A stretch of DNA of 64,000 nucleotides from Clostridium_AD estertheticum_D. GTDB taxonomy: Bacteria > Bacillota > Clostridia > Clostridiales > Clostridiaceae. The DNA lies in NCBI RefSeq assembly GCF_018861295.1, contig NZ_JAHLDM010000013.1, forward strand, positions 1-64,000, given 5' to 3'. The position numbers were made by a program, and so were the translations under genes. Under the pieces are notes generated by a model. It was not told the DNA's origin, did no database searches, and saw only the letters and a program-made list of their open reading frames with translations. Shown piece after piece: positions 33,762 to 41,947 of this stretch; positions within the stretch are counted from its first letter, which is position 1; each line of letters starts with the position of its first letter.

Positions 33762-33791
33762 TAATTAAAATATTTTAGTAATTTAAATAAT

Positions 33792-33830
33792 AAACATGAA
33801 TATCTATGTCTTCATGTTTATTTATTTTTT
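33792..33830 (+). terminator. splB terminator
   Basis: AAACATGAA pairs with TTCATGTTT across a ten-base loop; the tail ATTTATTTTTT follows. It may also slow transcription of the convergent aat gene. Confidence 0.75.
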
Positions 33831-33858
33831 ATATTTAGCATTTTTAATATTAGGTAGC

Positions 33859-34527
33859 TTATAATGATAATTTTAAAGGCAATTTTGATATTCCATCTTT
33901 CACAAGTTCTAAAAACTTTTCTCTAGGCATGTAAACGGCGCCTAAACTTTCAAGATGATTTGTATGAACCTGACAATCAATTAAAGAAAATCCCTTGTTT
34001 TCTAGTACTTTACCAAAGGTAATAAAGGCAACTTTAGATGCATTATCCATAGTAGAAAACATTGATTCACCAAAAAAACATTTTCCTATGCTTATGCCAT
34101 ATAGTCCACCAACTAATTCATCATTGAACCAAGTTTCTACACTGTGGGCATAGCCAAGCGTGTGAAGTTTGCAGTAAGCTTCAATCATTTCATTTGTAAT
34201 CCATGTGCCAGCCTCACGCCTGAGATTTGAACAATTAGATATAACATCCCTAAAGTGAGTATTAAAGGTAACTTTATATATATTCTTTTTAAGTGTTTTT
34301 TTCATAGAGTGGGAGGTTCTTATATCTTTTGGATAAACAATAAATCTTGGATCTGGTGACCACCAAAGTATTGGTTCATCATCTGAGTACCAGGGGAATA
34401 TTCCATTAGAATATGCAAGTAATAATCTCTCTTGCGATAAATCTCCATCAATGGCGAGTAATCCATCATCATCTGAAAGAGATGGGTGAGGGAATATTAA
34501 TTCATTTGATAATCTATAAACTGTCAT
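33859..34527 (-). CDS. aat: leucyl/phenylalanyl-tRNA--protein transferase
   Basis: A protein of 222 residues that adds Leu or Phe from tRNA to proteins with N-terminal Lys or Arg, marking them for ClpAP/ClpS degradation. The N-terminal FPHPSLSDDDGLLAIDGDLS, the NGIFPWYSDDEPILWWSPDPR motif and the later FFGESMFS and DCQVHTNHLESLGA are conserved. The gene is most common in Gram-negatives and occurs in only some Firmicutes, so it is notable here. It converges with splB. Confidence 0.93.
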   Translation of the reverse strand: MTVYRLSNELIFPHPSLSDDDGLLAIDGDLSQERLLLAYSNGIFPWYSDDEPILWWSPDPRFIVYPKDIRTSHSMKKTLKKNIYKVTFNTHFRDVISNCSNLRREAGTWITNEMIEAYCKLHTLGYAHSVETWFNDELVGGLYGISIGKCFFGESMFSTMDNASKVAFITFGKVLENKGFSLIDCQVHTNHLESLGAVYMPREKFLELVKDGISKLPLKLSL

Positions 34528-34754
34528 AATAACTCCTTTCAGGATATAACCTATAAACCTTATTATATACTATCTAAATCAATCTTACATGCTTTTACAT
34601 TGATAGACATAAAAATTTGATTAAAAAGAAAGTTATGGAGCATCATAAAAAAGAGGAAAACTAAAATAAATATTGAAGTAGTATAAATATTGAAGTAACA
34701 TAAATATATAATCAAATGAAAAATTATAGTGAATTGTTGAGAGGATGTTTTTAT

Positions 34755-35750
34755 ATGAAATTGTCTTATAAGGAAAGAATAAATAATGTGAAACCAGTAG
34801 TTGTTGTGAGTAGATGCTTAGGCTTTGAAGCGTGCAGATATAATGGTCAGATGGACGGCTGTCACTTAGTAGATAAATTAAAGGAATATGTGGATTTTAT
34901 AACGGTTTGCCCAGAGATACAAATAGGACTCGATACACCTAGGGAAGCTATAAGGATTGTTAAAGAAGATGAACTATCACCTGTAAAATTAGTGCAACAC
35001 GTTACTGAGAGGGAATTAAGCACGGAAATGTTTGAATTTGGAGAGGAATTCCTCAAAAATCTTCCGAAAGTCGATGGATTTTTACTGAAAAGTAAATCCC
35101 CATCTTGCGGCATAAAGGAAGTTAAAATTTATAAAAGTGCACAAAAGGGTTCATCATCGGTTAAAGGAAAAGGATTATTTGGTGAACTAGTAATAAATAA
35201 ATTTCCTAGTGCCGCCATCGAGGATGATGGAAGGGTTAAAAACTATAATATAAGGCAGCATTTTTTAACAAAATTATATATTATGAAGAATTTTAGAGTT
35301 ATAGAAGAAAGTATGCTTATAGAAGATTTAGTTGAGTTTCATAGTACAAACAAGCTTCTTCTTATGTCATACAACCAAAAGCAACTAAAAATACTCGGGA
35401 GAATTATAGGTAGCCATGGGGAAGTAAGCGCAAAGCAAGTTTATGAAGAATATGCAATAAACCTTAATCTTGCCCTTAATAAGTTACCAAGATATACATC
35501 TAATATAAATGTGCTTATAAAATCTATGGGATATTTCTCAGATAAGTTAACACATAGAGAAAAAGAATTTATTTTAAATACAATAGAACAATACAGAGAA
35601 AGTAAAATACCTTTTAGTGTTCCACTTTATGTTATAAAATCAAATGCTATACGTTTTGAAGAGAAAAATCTTATCAATCAAACTTTCTTTGAACCTTATC
35701 CGCTTCAATTAGATAATGTTACTGATTCTGGAAAAGGTCTAGATAAATAA
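34755..35750 (+). CDS. DUF523-DUF1722 fusion protein (TudS/RudS-like desulfidase)
   Basis: A protein of 331 residues. The DUF523/TudS half (1-160) carries three conserved cysteine motifs, SRCLGFEACRYNG, TVCPE and SKSPSCG, expected to bind a [4Fe-4S] cluster. The DUF1722 half (about 190-310) follows with FHSTNKLLLMSYN and TRYTSN-like PRYTSNINV. Proteins with this fusion have been reported to remove sulfur from 4-thiouridine in tRNA (RudS); the stand-alone domain is a thiouracil desulfidase. The E. coli DUF1722 protein YbgA is next to photolyase, and here splB lies about 1 kb away, suggesting a near-UV link. The ATG at 34755 has GAGAGG upstream. Confidence 0.85.
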   Translation: MKLSYKERINNVKPVVVVSRCLGFEACRYNGQMDGCHLVDKLKEYVDFITVCPEIQIGLDTPREAIRIVKEDELSPVKLVQHVTERELSTEMFEFGEEFLKNLPKVDGFLLKSKSPSCGIKEVKIYKSAQKGSSSVKGKGLFGELVINKFPSAAIEDDGRVKNYNIRQHFLTKLYIMKNFRVIEESMLIEDLVEFHSTNKLLLMSYNQKQLKILGRIIGSHGEVSAKQVYEEYAINLNLALNKLPRYTSNINVLIKSMGYFSDKLTHREKEFILNTIEQYRESKIPFSVPLYVIKSNAIRFEEKNLINQTFFEPYPLQLDNVTDSGKGLDK

Positions 35751-35799
35751 TAAAACAAATATAATTTTATGTATAATTGTGATATATTTTTAATTTATT

Positions 35800-35829
35800 G
35801 AATGAATAATCCTTTGTTTGGACATAATT
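35800..35829 (+). promoter_or_regulatory. sigma-G-type promoter of the bofC-like gene
   Basis: GAATG (35800-35804) fits the sigma-G -35 GHATR; 18 bp later CATAATT (35823-35829) fits CATWHTA except for the last base. Spacing is ideal. In B. subtilis bofC is sigma-G dependent. Confidence 0.6.
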
Positions 35830-35848
35830 CCAAATAAGGAGGGGAAAT

Positions 35849-36616
35849 ATGAAAAATAAAAAAATTTTATATTCACTTTTAACAATAATCTTAATAGCTT
35901 TTGTTTGTGCCAATTATTCTCTAATACATTATATGAACAAAAATGATTTAAAACTTGAAGCTTGTGGCAATTTACCATATTTAAAATTTACATCTAAAGC
36001 TATTGAAAATGGTAATTCATTACAAACATCTGTAACCACTAATTTGGCTAGGGTAACAACAGACACAAAATTCATTTTTAAGATTAAATATAAAGATAAT
36101 GTAGTGAGAAATATGGTACTTGAAAAGTATTTTAATAGTTCGAAAGTATTAATTAAAAAAAATAAAGAAGAACTTAATGAATATTTTAAGAATCAAGGTT
36201 ACACAGTTTTTAATATGAGTACTGATGAAGTGGTTTTTGTTAATAATAGCAATAGATATAGTTATAAAGCCAATAGATATTTTCTAGGTGTGTATAGCGA
36301 CATGGTAACAATATATAAAACAGATGAAAATGGAAACATAGCAGCGAGTAAACTATTTAATGCTAACGTTTATTCAGCAGATGGTAAACAGCAAAAATAT
36401 GATTTTGAAGCTATAGACAAAGGCGAATTACAACATATTAAAATAATCGACCTGAAAGAAAAAGATGGACTAGTGGAAGATCTTATTCGCGGTAGAAAAT
36501 ATAGCAAAGATGATGATACTAAAAAAGATGTGGAAGATAGCGAAGAATATGAAAAAGGAGAATTCAAATCTCCAGCAAAGGCTTTTGATTATGCTATGGG
36601 TCTATTAAAGTCATGA
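35849..36616 (+). CDS. bofC: BofC-like forespore regulator
   Basis: A protein of 255 residues with one N-terminal membrane or export segment (about 7-27). The stretch FLGVYSDMVTIYKTDENGNI followed by a strand and ELQHIKIIDL fits the BofC C-terminal domain. BofC is secreted from the forespore and restrains the SpoIVB protease that triggers sigma-K processing. Position supports it: in Bacillus bofC is also just before ruvA-ruvB-queA-tgt. A long Lys/Asp/Glu tail at the C-terminus (about 210-240) is unusual. The gene has a sigma-G-like promoter and AAGGAGGGG site. Confidence 0.72.
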   Translation: MKNKKILYSLLTIILIAFVCANYSLIHYMNKNDLKLEACGNLPYLKFTSKAIENGNSLQTSVTTNLARVTTDTKFIFKIKYKDNVVRNMVLEKYFNSSKVLIKKNKEELNEYFKNQGYTVFNMSTDEVVFVNNSNRYSYKANRYFLGVYSDMVTIYKTDENGNIAASKLFNANVYSADGKQQKYDFEAIDKGELQHIKIIDLKEKDGLVEDLIRGRKYSKDDDTKKDVEDSEEYEKGEFKSPAKAFDYAMGLLKS

Positions 36617-36718
36617 TAAATTAATTTGAAATGTCGTTAAAATAATAAAATATGTATTATGTCATTAGGAAATATATTTTCTAAAAGGATAAAACTTTAA
36701 GAAATGTATTTTTCTAAT

Positions 36719-36755
36719 AAAAAAGCCTTAAGAAATATGTATCTTAAGGCTTTTT
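36719..36755 (+). terminator. terminator after the bofC-like gene
   Basis: AAAAAGCCTTAAGA pairs with TCTTAAGGCTTTTT across an eight-base loop. Confidence 0.9.
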
Positions 36756-36894
36756 ACCATATTTTTTTATTTTCATGTATCTTATTTATTGAATTAATAA
36801 CGTTTAGGTGGTAAAGTAATATATGTTGCTATAAAAATATAAGGATAACAATTAATAATTAGCATCCTAAAGGAAGCAGCAAGGAGGAAGTATT

Positions 36895-37494
36895 ATGTTC
36901 GAATATATAAAAGGCATTTTTGTAGGTTTTAATAAAGACTATATTATACTTGACAATAACGGTATGGGTTATAGAATATATACTTCTGGAAGTACTATGG
37001 CTAAGATGCCTAAAACAAATGAAACGGTATTATTATATATAAAACAAATTGTTAGAGAAGATTTTATTGGTTTGTATGGGTTTCTAACAAAAGATGAGAT
37101 AGAGATGTTTAGCCTTGTAATTAGTATAAATGGGGTTGGGTCAAAAGCTGGTTTATCATTACTTTCTATTTGCAGTGTAACAAATTTAAAGTATGCTATT
37201 GTATCAGGTGATGAAAAAACTTTAATCCGGGCACCGGGTATAGGCAAGAAAATTGCTCAAAGAATAATTTTGGAACTTAGAGAAAAGATACATCTTGAGC
37301 AGTCTACCACTCAAGACCTATCACAGAATTCAGGAATGAATTTAATAGAAGATAGAAAACTTATGGAGGTTTTGGGTGCTCTTATTTCACTAGGATATTC
37401 TGAAAAAGAATCGGAAAAGGCAATGAGTGCTGTAAGTCATGAACAATCACTTGAAAATATAATTAAAGATTGTTTGAAATATTTAATGAACTAA
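36895..37494 (+). CDS. ruvA: Holliday junction branch migration protein RuvA
   Basis: A protein of 199 residues, the DNA-binding subunit of RuvAB. An N-terminal OB-fold (1-60), two helix-hairpin-helix motifs (about 70-130, including RAPGIGKKIAQRIILELREK) and the C-terminal RuvB-contacting three-helix domain (155-199) are all seen. AAGGAGGAA precedes the start. It is followed after 14 bp by ruvB. Confidence 0.96.
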   Translation: MFEYIKGIFVGFNKDYIILDNNGMGYRIYTSGSTMAKMPKTNETVLLYIKQIVREDFIGLYGFLTKDEIEMFSLVISINGVGSKAGLSLLSICSVTNLKYAIVSGDEKTLIRAPGIGKKIAQRIILELREKIHLEQSTTQDLSQNSGMNLIEDRKLMEVLGALISLGYSEKESEKAMSAVSHEQSLENIIKDCLKYLMN

Positions 37495-37508
37495 GGTGGG
37501 AATATACT

Positions 37509-38516
37509 ATGGATGATACTCAGGAAAGAATTATTACTTCGTCTATCACGCAGGAAGATGTGGATGCAGAGTATTCTCTAAGACCTCAAAAACTTGGAGA
37601 ATATATTGGTCAATCCAAAATAAAAGAAAAATTAAGTATATTTATTAAAGCAGCTCAAAATAGAGATGAAGCTCTTGATCACGTGCTTTTATATGGACCA
37701 CCAGGCCTTGGTAAGACAACTCTTGCGAATATTATTGCGAAAGAAATGAAAGGTAATTTAAAAGTAACTTCTGGACCAGCAATAGAAAGAGCGGGGGATT
37801 TAGCAGCTATTTTAACTAGCCTTAGTGACTATGATGTGCTTTTTATTGATGAAATACATAGACTTAACAGATCTGTAGAAGAAATTTTATATCCTGCTAT
37901 GGAAGATTATGCACTTGATATTGTTATAGGAAAAGGAGCATCTGCAAAATCCATAAGACTAGATCTTCCAAAATTCACACTCATTGGTGCAACTACTAGG
38001 ATTGGGTTATTAACTGCCCCACTTCGTGATAGATTTGGAGTGTTAAGTGCTATGGAATATTATTCTCAAGGTGAGTTAAAAGAAATAGTAATACGTTCAG
38101 CAGCTATTTTGAAAGTAGATATTACGAGTGATGCTGCGGTGGAAATTGCAAGACGTTCAAGGGGGACTCCAAGAATTGCAAATCGTTTGCTTAAAAGGGT
38201 AAGAGATTATTGTGATGTTAAGGGAAATGGAATTATAGATCTTAATATAGCAAAATCTGCATCAGAACTCCTTGAAATAGACGACGAAGGTTTTGATAGG
38301 ATAGATAACAAAATGCTTGAAGCTATTATAGATAATTTTAATGGTGGACCAGTAGGTATTGAAACATTATCTTATTTTGTAGGAGAAGAGATAGGAACAC
38401 TTGAAGATGTTTATGAACCATATCTAATTCAAAAGGGGTTTATAATAAGAACACCAAGGGGACGAATAGCTTCTAAAAAAGCATATCAACATTTAAATAG
38501 ACCACAAAAGACATAA
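37509..38516 (+). CDS. ruvB: Holliday junction branch migration helicase RuvB
   Basis: A protein of 335 residues. AAA+ motor: Walker A GPPGLGKTT (about 58-66), Walker B IDEIH, sensor 1 GATTR, sensor 2 in RGTPRIANRLLKR, then a winged helix with TPRGR. The ATG at 37509 has AGGTGGG upstream, and an in-frame ATG in ruvA is not used. It forms a ruvA-ruvB pair that resolves recombination and repair intermediates. Confidence 0.97.
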   Translation: MDDTQERIITSSITQEDVDAEYSLRPQKLGEYIGQSKIKEKLSIFIKAAQNRDEALDHVLLYGPPGLGKTTLANIIAKEMKGNLKVTSGPAIERAGDLAAILTSLSDYDVLFIDEIHRLNRSVEEILYPAMEDYALDIVIGKGASAKSIRLDLPKFTLIGATTRIGLLTAPLRDRFGVLSAMEYYSQGELKEIVIRSAAILKVDITSDAAVEIARRSRGTPRIANRLLKRVRDYCDVKGNGIIDLNIAKSASELLEIDDEGFDRIDNKMLEAIIDNFNGGPVGIETLSYFVGEEIGTLEDVYEPYLIQKGFIIRTPRGRIASKKAYQHLNRPQKT

Positions 38517-38604
38517 AAAGCAAAGAAACTTAAATAATTCATAATATTAATTATGATAGACATAAAATTTAAATGATTTTTGCATAAAGAAAGGGTGTAA
38601 TATT

Positions 38605-39630
38605 TTGAAAGTAAAGGATTTTTATTTTGACTTACCAAAGGAACTTATAGCGCAGCATCCACTTGAGAAAAGGGATGAGTCAAGGCTTATGGTAATTAAT
38701 AAAACTAAAAAAGAAATAGAGCATAAACATTTTAAGAATATAATAGATTATTTAAATCCAGGTGATTGTTTAGTATTAAATGATACTAGAGTATTGCCAG
38801 CAAGGCTACTTGGAGTTAAAGAGGGAACAGGTGGTAAGATGGAATTCTTACTTCTTAAAAGAATAGACATTAACAAGTGGGAAACTTTAGTTAAGCCTGG
38901 TAAAAAAGCAAAGATAGGAGCAACCTTTATTTTTGGTAATGGAGAGCTTAAAGCAACTGTTATTAGTGATTCAGAGGGTGGAAGCAGAATCGTTGAATTT
39001 GAATATGACGGAATTTTTGAAGAGATTTTAGATAAACTTGGAGAGATGCCACTTCCTCCTTATATTACTGAAAAATTAGAAGATAAAGAGAGATATCAGA
39101 CTGTATACTCGAGAGAGGAAGGATCAGCCGCAGCTCCAACTGCTGGACTTCATTTTACAAAGCAGCTACTTGCACAAATCAAGGCTAAAGGCGTTAAAAT
39201 TGCTTTTGTAACATTACATGTAGGTCTAGGTACTTTTAGACCTGTAAAAGCAGAAGAAGTAGAAGAACATGAAATGCATTCAGAACATTATATGTTAAAT
39301 AGTGAAACGGCGCAGGTAATAAATGAAACAAAGGAAAATGGTGGAAGAATAATTGCAGTAGGTACAACTTCTAACAGAACGCTTGAAAGTATTGCAGATG
39401 ATAGTGGAAGAGTATGTGCGAAATCAGGATGGACAGACATTTTTATATATCCAGGATATAAGTTTAAAATTGTTGATGCATTAATAACTAACTTTCATTT
39501 GCCAGAATCTACATTAATAATGTTGGTTAGCGCTTTTGCAGATAAAGATTTAATTATGGGAGCATATGAAATAGCGGTTAAAGAAAAATATAGATTCTTC
39601 AGTTTTGGAGATGCAATGTTTTTATATTAA
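38605..39630 (+). CDS. queA: S-adenosylmethionine:tRNA ribosyltransferase-isomerase
   Basis: A protein of 341 residues that makes epoxyqueuosine at tRNA position 34, after Tgt. It starts at TTG with AAGGGTG at good spacing. It shows FDLPKELIAQHPLEKRD near the N-terminus, APTAGLHFT and LHVGLGTFRPV, and ends with FSFGDAMFLY, all highly conserved. It sits 57 bp before tgt, its functional partner. Confidence 0.96.
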   Translation: MKVKDFYFDLPKELIAQHPLEKRDESRLMVINKTKKEIEHKHFKNIIDYLNPGDCLVLNDTRVLPARLLGVKEGTGGKMEFLLLKRIDINKWETLVKPGKKAKIGATFIFGNGELKATVISDSEGGSRIVEFEYDGIFEEILDKLGEMPLPPYITEKLEDKERYQTVYSREEGSAAAPTAGLHFTKQLLAQIKAKGVKIAFVTLHVGLGTFRPVKAEEVEEHEMHSEHYMLNSETAQVINETKENGGRIIAVGTTSNRTLESIADDSGRVCAKSGWTDIFIYPGYKFKIVDALITNFHLPESTLIMLVSAFADKDLIMGAYEIAVKEKYRFFSFGDAMFLY

Positions 39631-39687
39631 AAAATAATAGTAAATAAAGAGCTAACTCGTAATTAGTGTATAGAAAGTGGGTTAATT

Positions 39688-40818
39688 ATGTATAAATTAC
39701 TTAAGAAAAGTGGTAAAGTAAGACGTGGTGAATTTACAACACCTCATGGTATTATTCAAACACCGGTATTTATGAATGTAGGTACACTAGCCGTAATTAA
39801 AGGTGCCGTATCCACTATGGATTTAAAAGAAATTAACTGCCAAGTAGAATTGTCTAACACTTATCATTTACACTTAAGACCAACAGATACGGTTGTGCGT
39901 AAAATGGGAGGACTTCATAAATTCATGAATTGGGATAGGCCTATTCTTACAGATTCAGGTGGTTTCCAAGTGTTTTCTTTATCAAAAATGAGAAAGATTA
40001 AAGAAGAAGGCGTTTACTTTAATTCTCATATTGATGGGAAAAAAATATTCATGGGTCCAGAAGAGAGCATGCAAATACAAAGCAATTTAGCATCTACTAT
40101 TGCTATGGCATTTGATGAATGTATACCTAATCCTTCTACCAAAGAATATGTTGTAGATTCAGTAGCAAGAACTACAAGGTGGCTCGAACGGTGTAAGATT
40201 GAAATGGATAGATTAAATTCTTTAAGTGACACTATAAATAACAAACAAATGTTATTTGGTATAAATCAAGGTGGAACATATGAGGATATTAGAATAGAGC
40301 ATGCTAAAACAATTAGTAAAATGGACCTAGATGGCTATGCTATTGGTGGCCTTGCGGTTGGAGAATCCCACGAAGAAATGTATAGAATTATTGATGCAGT
40401 TGTTCCGCATTTGCCACAGGATAAGCCGATATATCTTATGGGGGTTGGTTATCCGAGTAATATATTAGAGGCTGTATCAAGGGGAGTAGACTTCTTTGAT
40501 TGCGTATTGCCAGCAAGAAACGGAAGACATGGAAATGTTTTTACGAAAGATGGTAGAATAAATATGTTTAATGCTAAATTTGAGCTAGATGCTGGTCCAA
40601 TTGATGAGGGATGCCAATGCCCAACATGCAAACATTATACTAGAGCCTACATAAGACATTTATTTAAAGCAAAAGAAATGCTCGCAATGAGGCTTTGTGT
40701 ACTTCATAATTTATATTTTTATAATAAACTTATGGAAGATATTAGAGATGCTATTGATAATGATTGCTTTGAAGAATTTAAGGCTGAGAAACTTGCTCAG
40801 TGGAATGAAGGAAAATAA
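39688..40818 (+). CDS. tgt: tRNA-guanine transglycosylase
   Basis: A protein of 376 residues that swaps guanine 34 for preQ1 in tRNAs with GUN anticodons. TDSGGFQVFSL carries the active-site Asp. GGLAVGE and the nucleophile-region motif DFFDCVLPARNGRHG are intact. The zinc site is CQCPTCKHYTRAYIRHLF (three Cys and a His). GTGGG precedes the start. It is in the conserved queA-tgt-yajC order. Confidence 0.97.
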   Translation: MYKLLKKSGKVRRGEFTTPHGIIQTPVFMNVGTLAVIKGAVSTMDLKEINCQVELSNTYHLHLRPTDTVVRKMGGLHKFMNWDRPILTDSGGFQVFSLSKMRKIKEEGVYFNSHIDGKKIFMGPEESMQIQSNLASTIAMAFDECIPNPSTKEYVVDSVARTTRWLERCKIEMDRLNSLSDTINNKQMLFGINQGGTYEDIRIEHAKTISKMDLDGYAIGGLAVGESHEEMYRIIDAVVPHLPQDKPIYLMGVGYPSNILEAVSRGVDFFDCVLPARNGRHGNVFTKDGRINMFNAKFELDAGPIDEGCQCPTCKHYTRAYIRHLFKAKEMLAMRLCVLHNLYFYNKLMEDIRDAIDNDCFEEFKAEKLAQWNEGK

Positions 40819-40917
40819 TTATTTACTATAATATGATTATCCTATAAGATATATCTTTATAGGAAAATTATTTTATTATAAGTTAGAGAAACAATTATTG
40901 AAAGGAGGAGAAAATAG

Positions 40918-41208
40918 ATGGGACAATTAGGAAGTGTGTTTACAATGGTATTAATGCTAGCAGTATTTTATCTAGTAATATTTATACCAGAAAACAAAAG
41001 AAAGAAAAAATATGCTGCACTTTTAAACAACTTAAAAGTAAATGATGAAGTACTGACTAAAGGCGGTGTGATGGGAAAAATCATCAACATCCAAGATGAG
41101 TATATTATACTAGAAAGTGGTCCAGACAGAACTAGAATTAAATTAGCAAAAAGTGGAATTGGAACTGTTATAAATTTAAATACTAATGAAGTAGTAGAGA
41201 AAAAATAG
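40918..41208 (+). CDS. yajC: preprotein translocase subunit YajC
   Basis: A protein of 96 residues with one N-terminal membrane helix (about 5-24), then ENKRKKKYAALLNNLKVNDEVLTKGGVMGKI, the family core. YajC associates with SecDF-YidC, whose secD and secF genes lie 2 kb downstream. AAAGGAGGAG is a very strong ribosome site. It ends the queA-tgt-yajC run. Confidence 0.95.
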   Translation: MGQLGSVFTMVLMLAVFYLVIFIPENKRKKKYAALLNNLKVNDEVLTKGGVMGKIINIQDEYIILESGPDRTRIKLAKSGIGTVINLNTNEVVEKK

Positions 41209-41225
41209 TAAATTATGTAATAAAA

Positions 41226-41304
41226 CCCCTTTTCAAATCATAATTAATATTATAGAGTTCAATAAAAAAATTGTTTATTTATTGAAATTTATAGAAAAGG
41301 GGGG
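41226..41304 (+). promoter_or_regulatory. nested hairpin that can hide the Shine-Dalgarno site of the next gene
   Basis: CCCCTTTTC (41226-41234) is exactly complementary to GAAAAGGGG (41294-41302), which includes the Shine-Dalgarno run of the 41311 gene. Inside, TTCAATAAA (41258-41266) pairs with TTTATTGAA (41278-41286). The two stems are coaxial and would make one long arm. It may be a translation switch, or simply a structured leader. Confidence 0.5.
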
Positions 41305-41310
41305 ATTTAC

Positions 41311-41679
41311 ATGGAAAATAAAAAAAAGTATTCTTACGCTGGAGAAGGAGTATTTAGGGCTTCGATTTTAACCTTAATTATATTAGTTATTTATTCTATA
41401 GTAACAACTGTTTTACCAGCTAGCATGAAGGTTACATCCGTTTTTTATATTGTAATAACACTCGTGAGTGTACTTTACGGATCTATATTCGCTGCGAAAA
41501 AAGCAGGGGAAAAAGGTTGGCTAATGGGTATTATGGTTGCTGCGACTTACATGTTAATTTTGTACTTAGTTAAAGTCTTTGGTGGTGGAAGCGCTGCTAT
41601 TGGGACGCGCGAAATAGTAAGAACGTCACTCGCTTTAGGTATAGGTACCTTATCAGGAATGCTTGGAATAAATTTATAA
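41311..41679 (+). CDS. TIGR04086 family membrane protein
   Basis: A protein of 122 residues with four hydrophobic segments (about 18-36, 43-62, 70-90, 98-118) and a short basic N-terminus. TIGR04086 proteins occur next to the SCIFF (scfA-scfB) genes in Clostridia, as here. Their role is unknown; transport or anchoring of the peptide is a guess. The ribosome site GGGGGG is six bases from the ATG and lies in the hairpin above. Confidence 0.85.
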   Translation: MENKKKYSYAGEGVFRASILTLIILVIYSIVTTVLPASMKVTSVFYIVITLVSVLYGSIFAAKKAGEKGWLMGIMVAATYMLILYLVKVFGGGSAAIGTREIVRTSLALGIGTLSGMLGINL

Positions 41680-41748
41680 AATTACTTTATTTAGCTAGAA
41701 TATTATGATATGATGTACAGGTCAACTTTATGATATGGAGGAATAAAA

Positions 41749-41886
41749 ATGAAACATATAAAAACTATAAATGCAGCAACAATCAAAGAAAGTTTAAAAA
41801 AACCAGGATGCAAGGAATGTGCTAATTCATGTCAGTCAGCATGTAAAACTTCTTGCACAGTAGCTAACTTAGCTTGTGAAAACTAA
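41749..41886 (+). CDS. scfA: SCIFF (six-cysteine) ranthipeptide precursor
   Basis: A precursor of 45 residues with GGAGG before the ATG. It has the family leader MKHIKTINAATIKES and the core with six cysteines at positions 21, 24, 28, 32, 36 and 43 (CKECANSCQSACKTSC). These are cross-linked by the radical-SAM maturase to make thioether bridges. It is followed by a hairpin and then scfB. The function of mature SCIFF is not firmly known; links to quorum sensing and to metabolism have been proposed. Confidence 0.95.
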   Translation: MKHIKTINAATIKESLKKPGCKECANSCQSACKTSCTVANLACEN

Positions 41887-41900
41887 TAATGTTAACGGGG

Positions 41901-41930
41901 GCAGTAACTTAGGGTTACTGCTTTAAATTT
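41901..41930 (+). terminator. attenuator/terminator between scfA and scfB
   Basis: GCAGTAAC (41901-41908) pairs with GTTACTGC (41914-41921), with a TTTAAATTT tail. It would yield more scfA than scfB transcript. Confidence 0.7.
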
Positions 41931-41947
41931 AGTTAGGAGGAAGAAAA

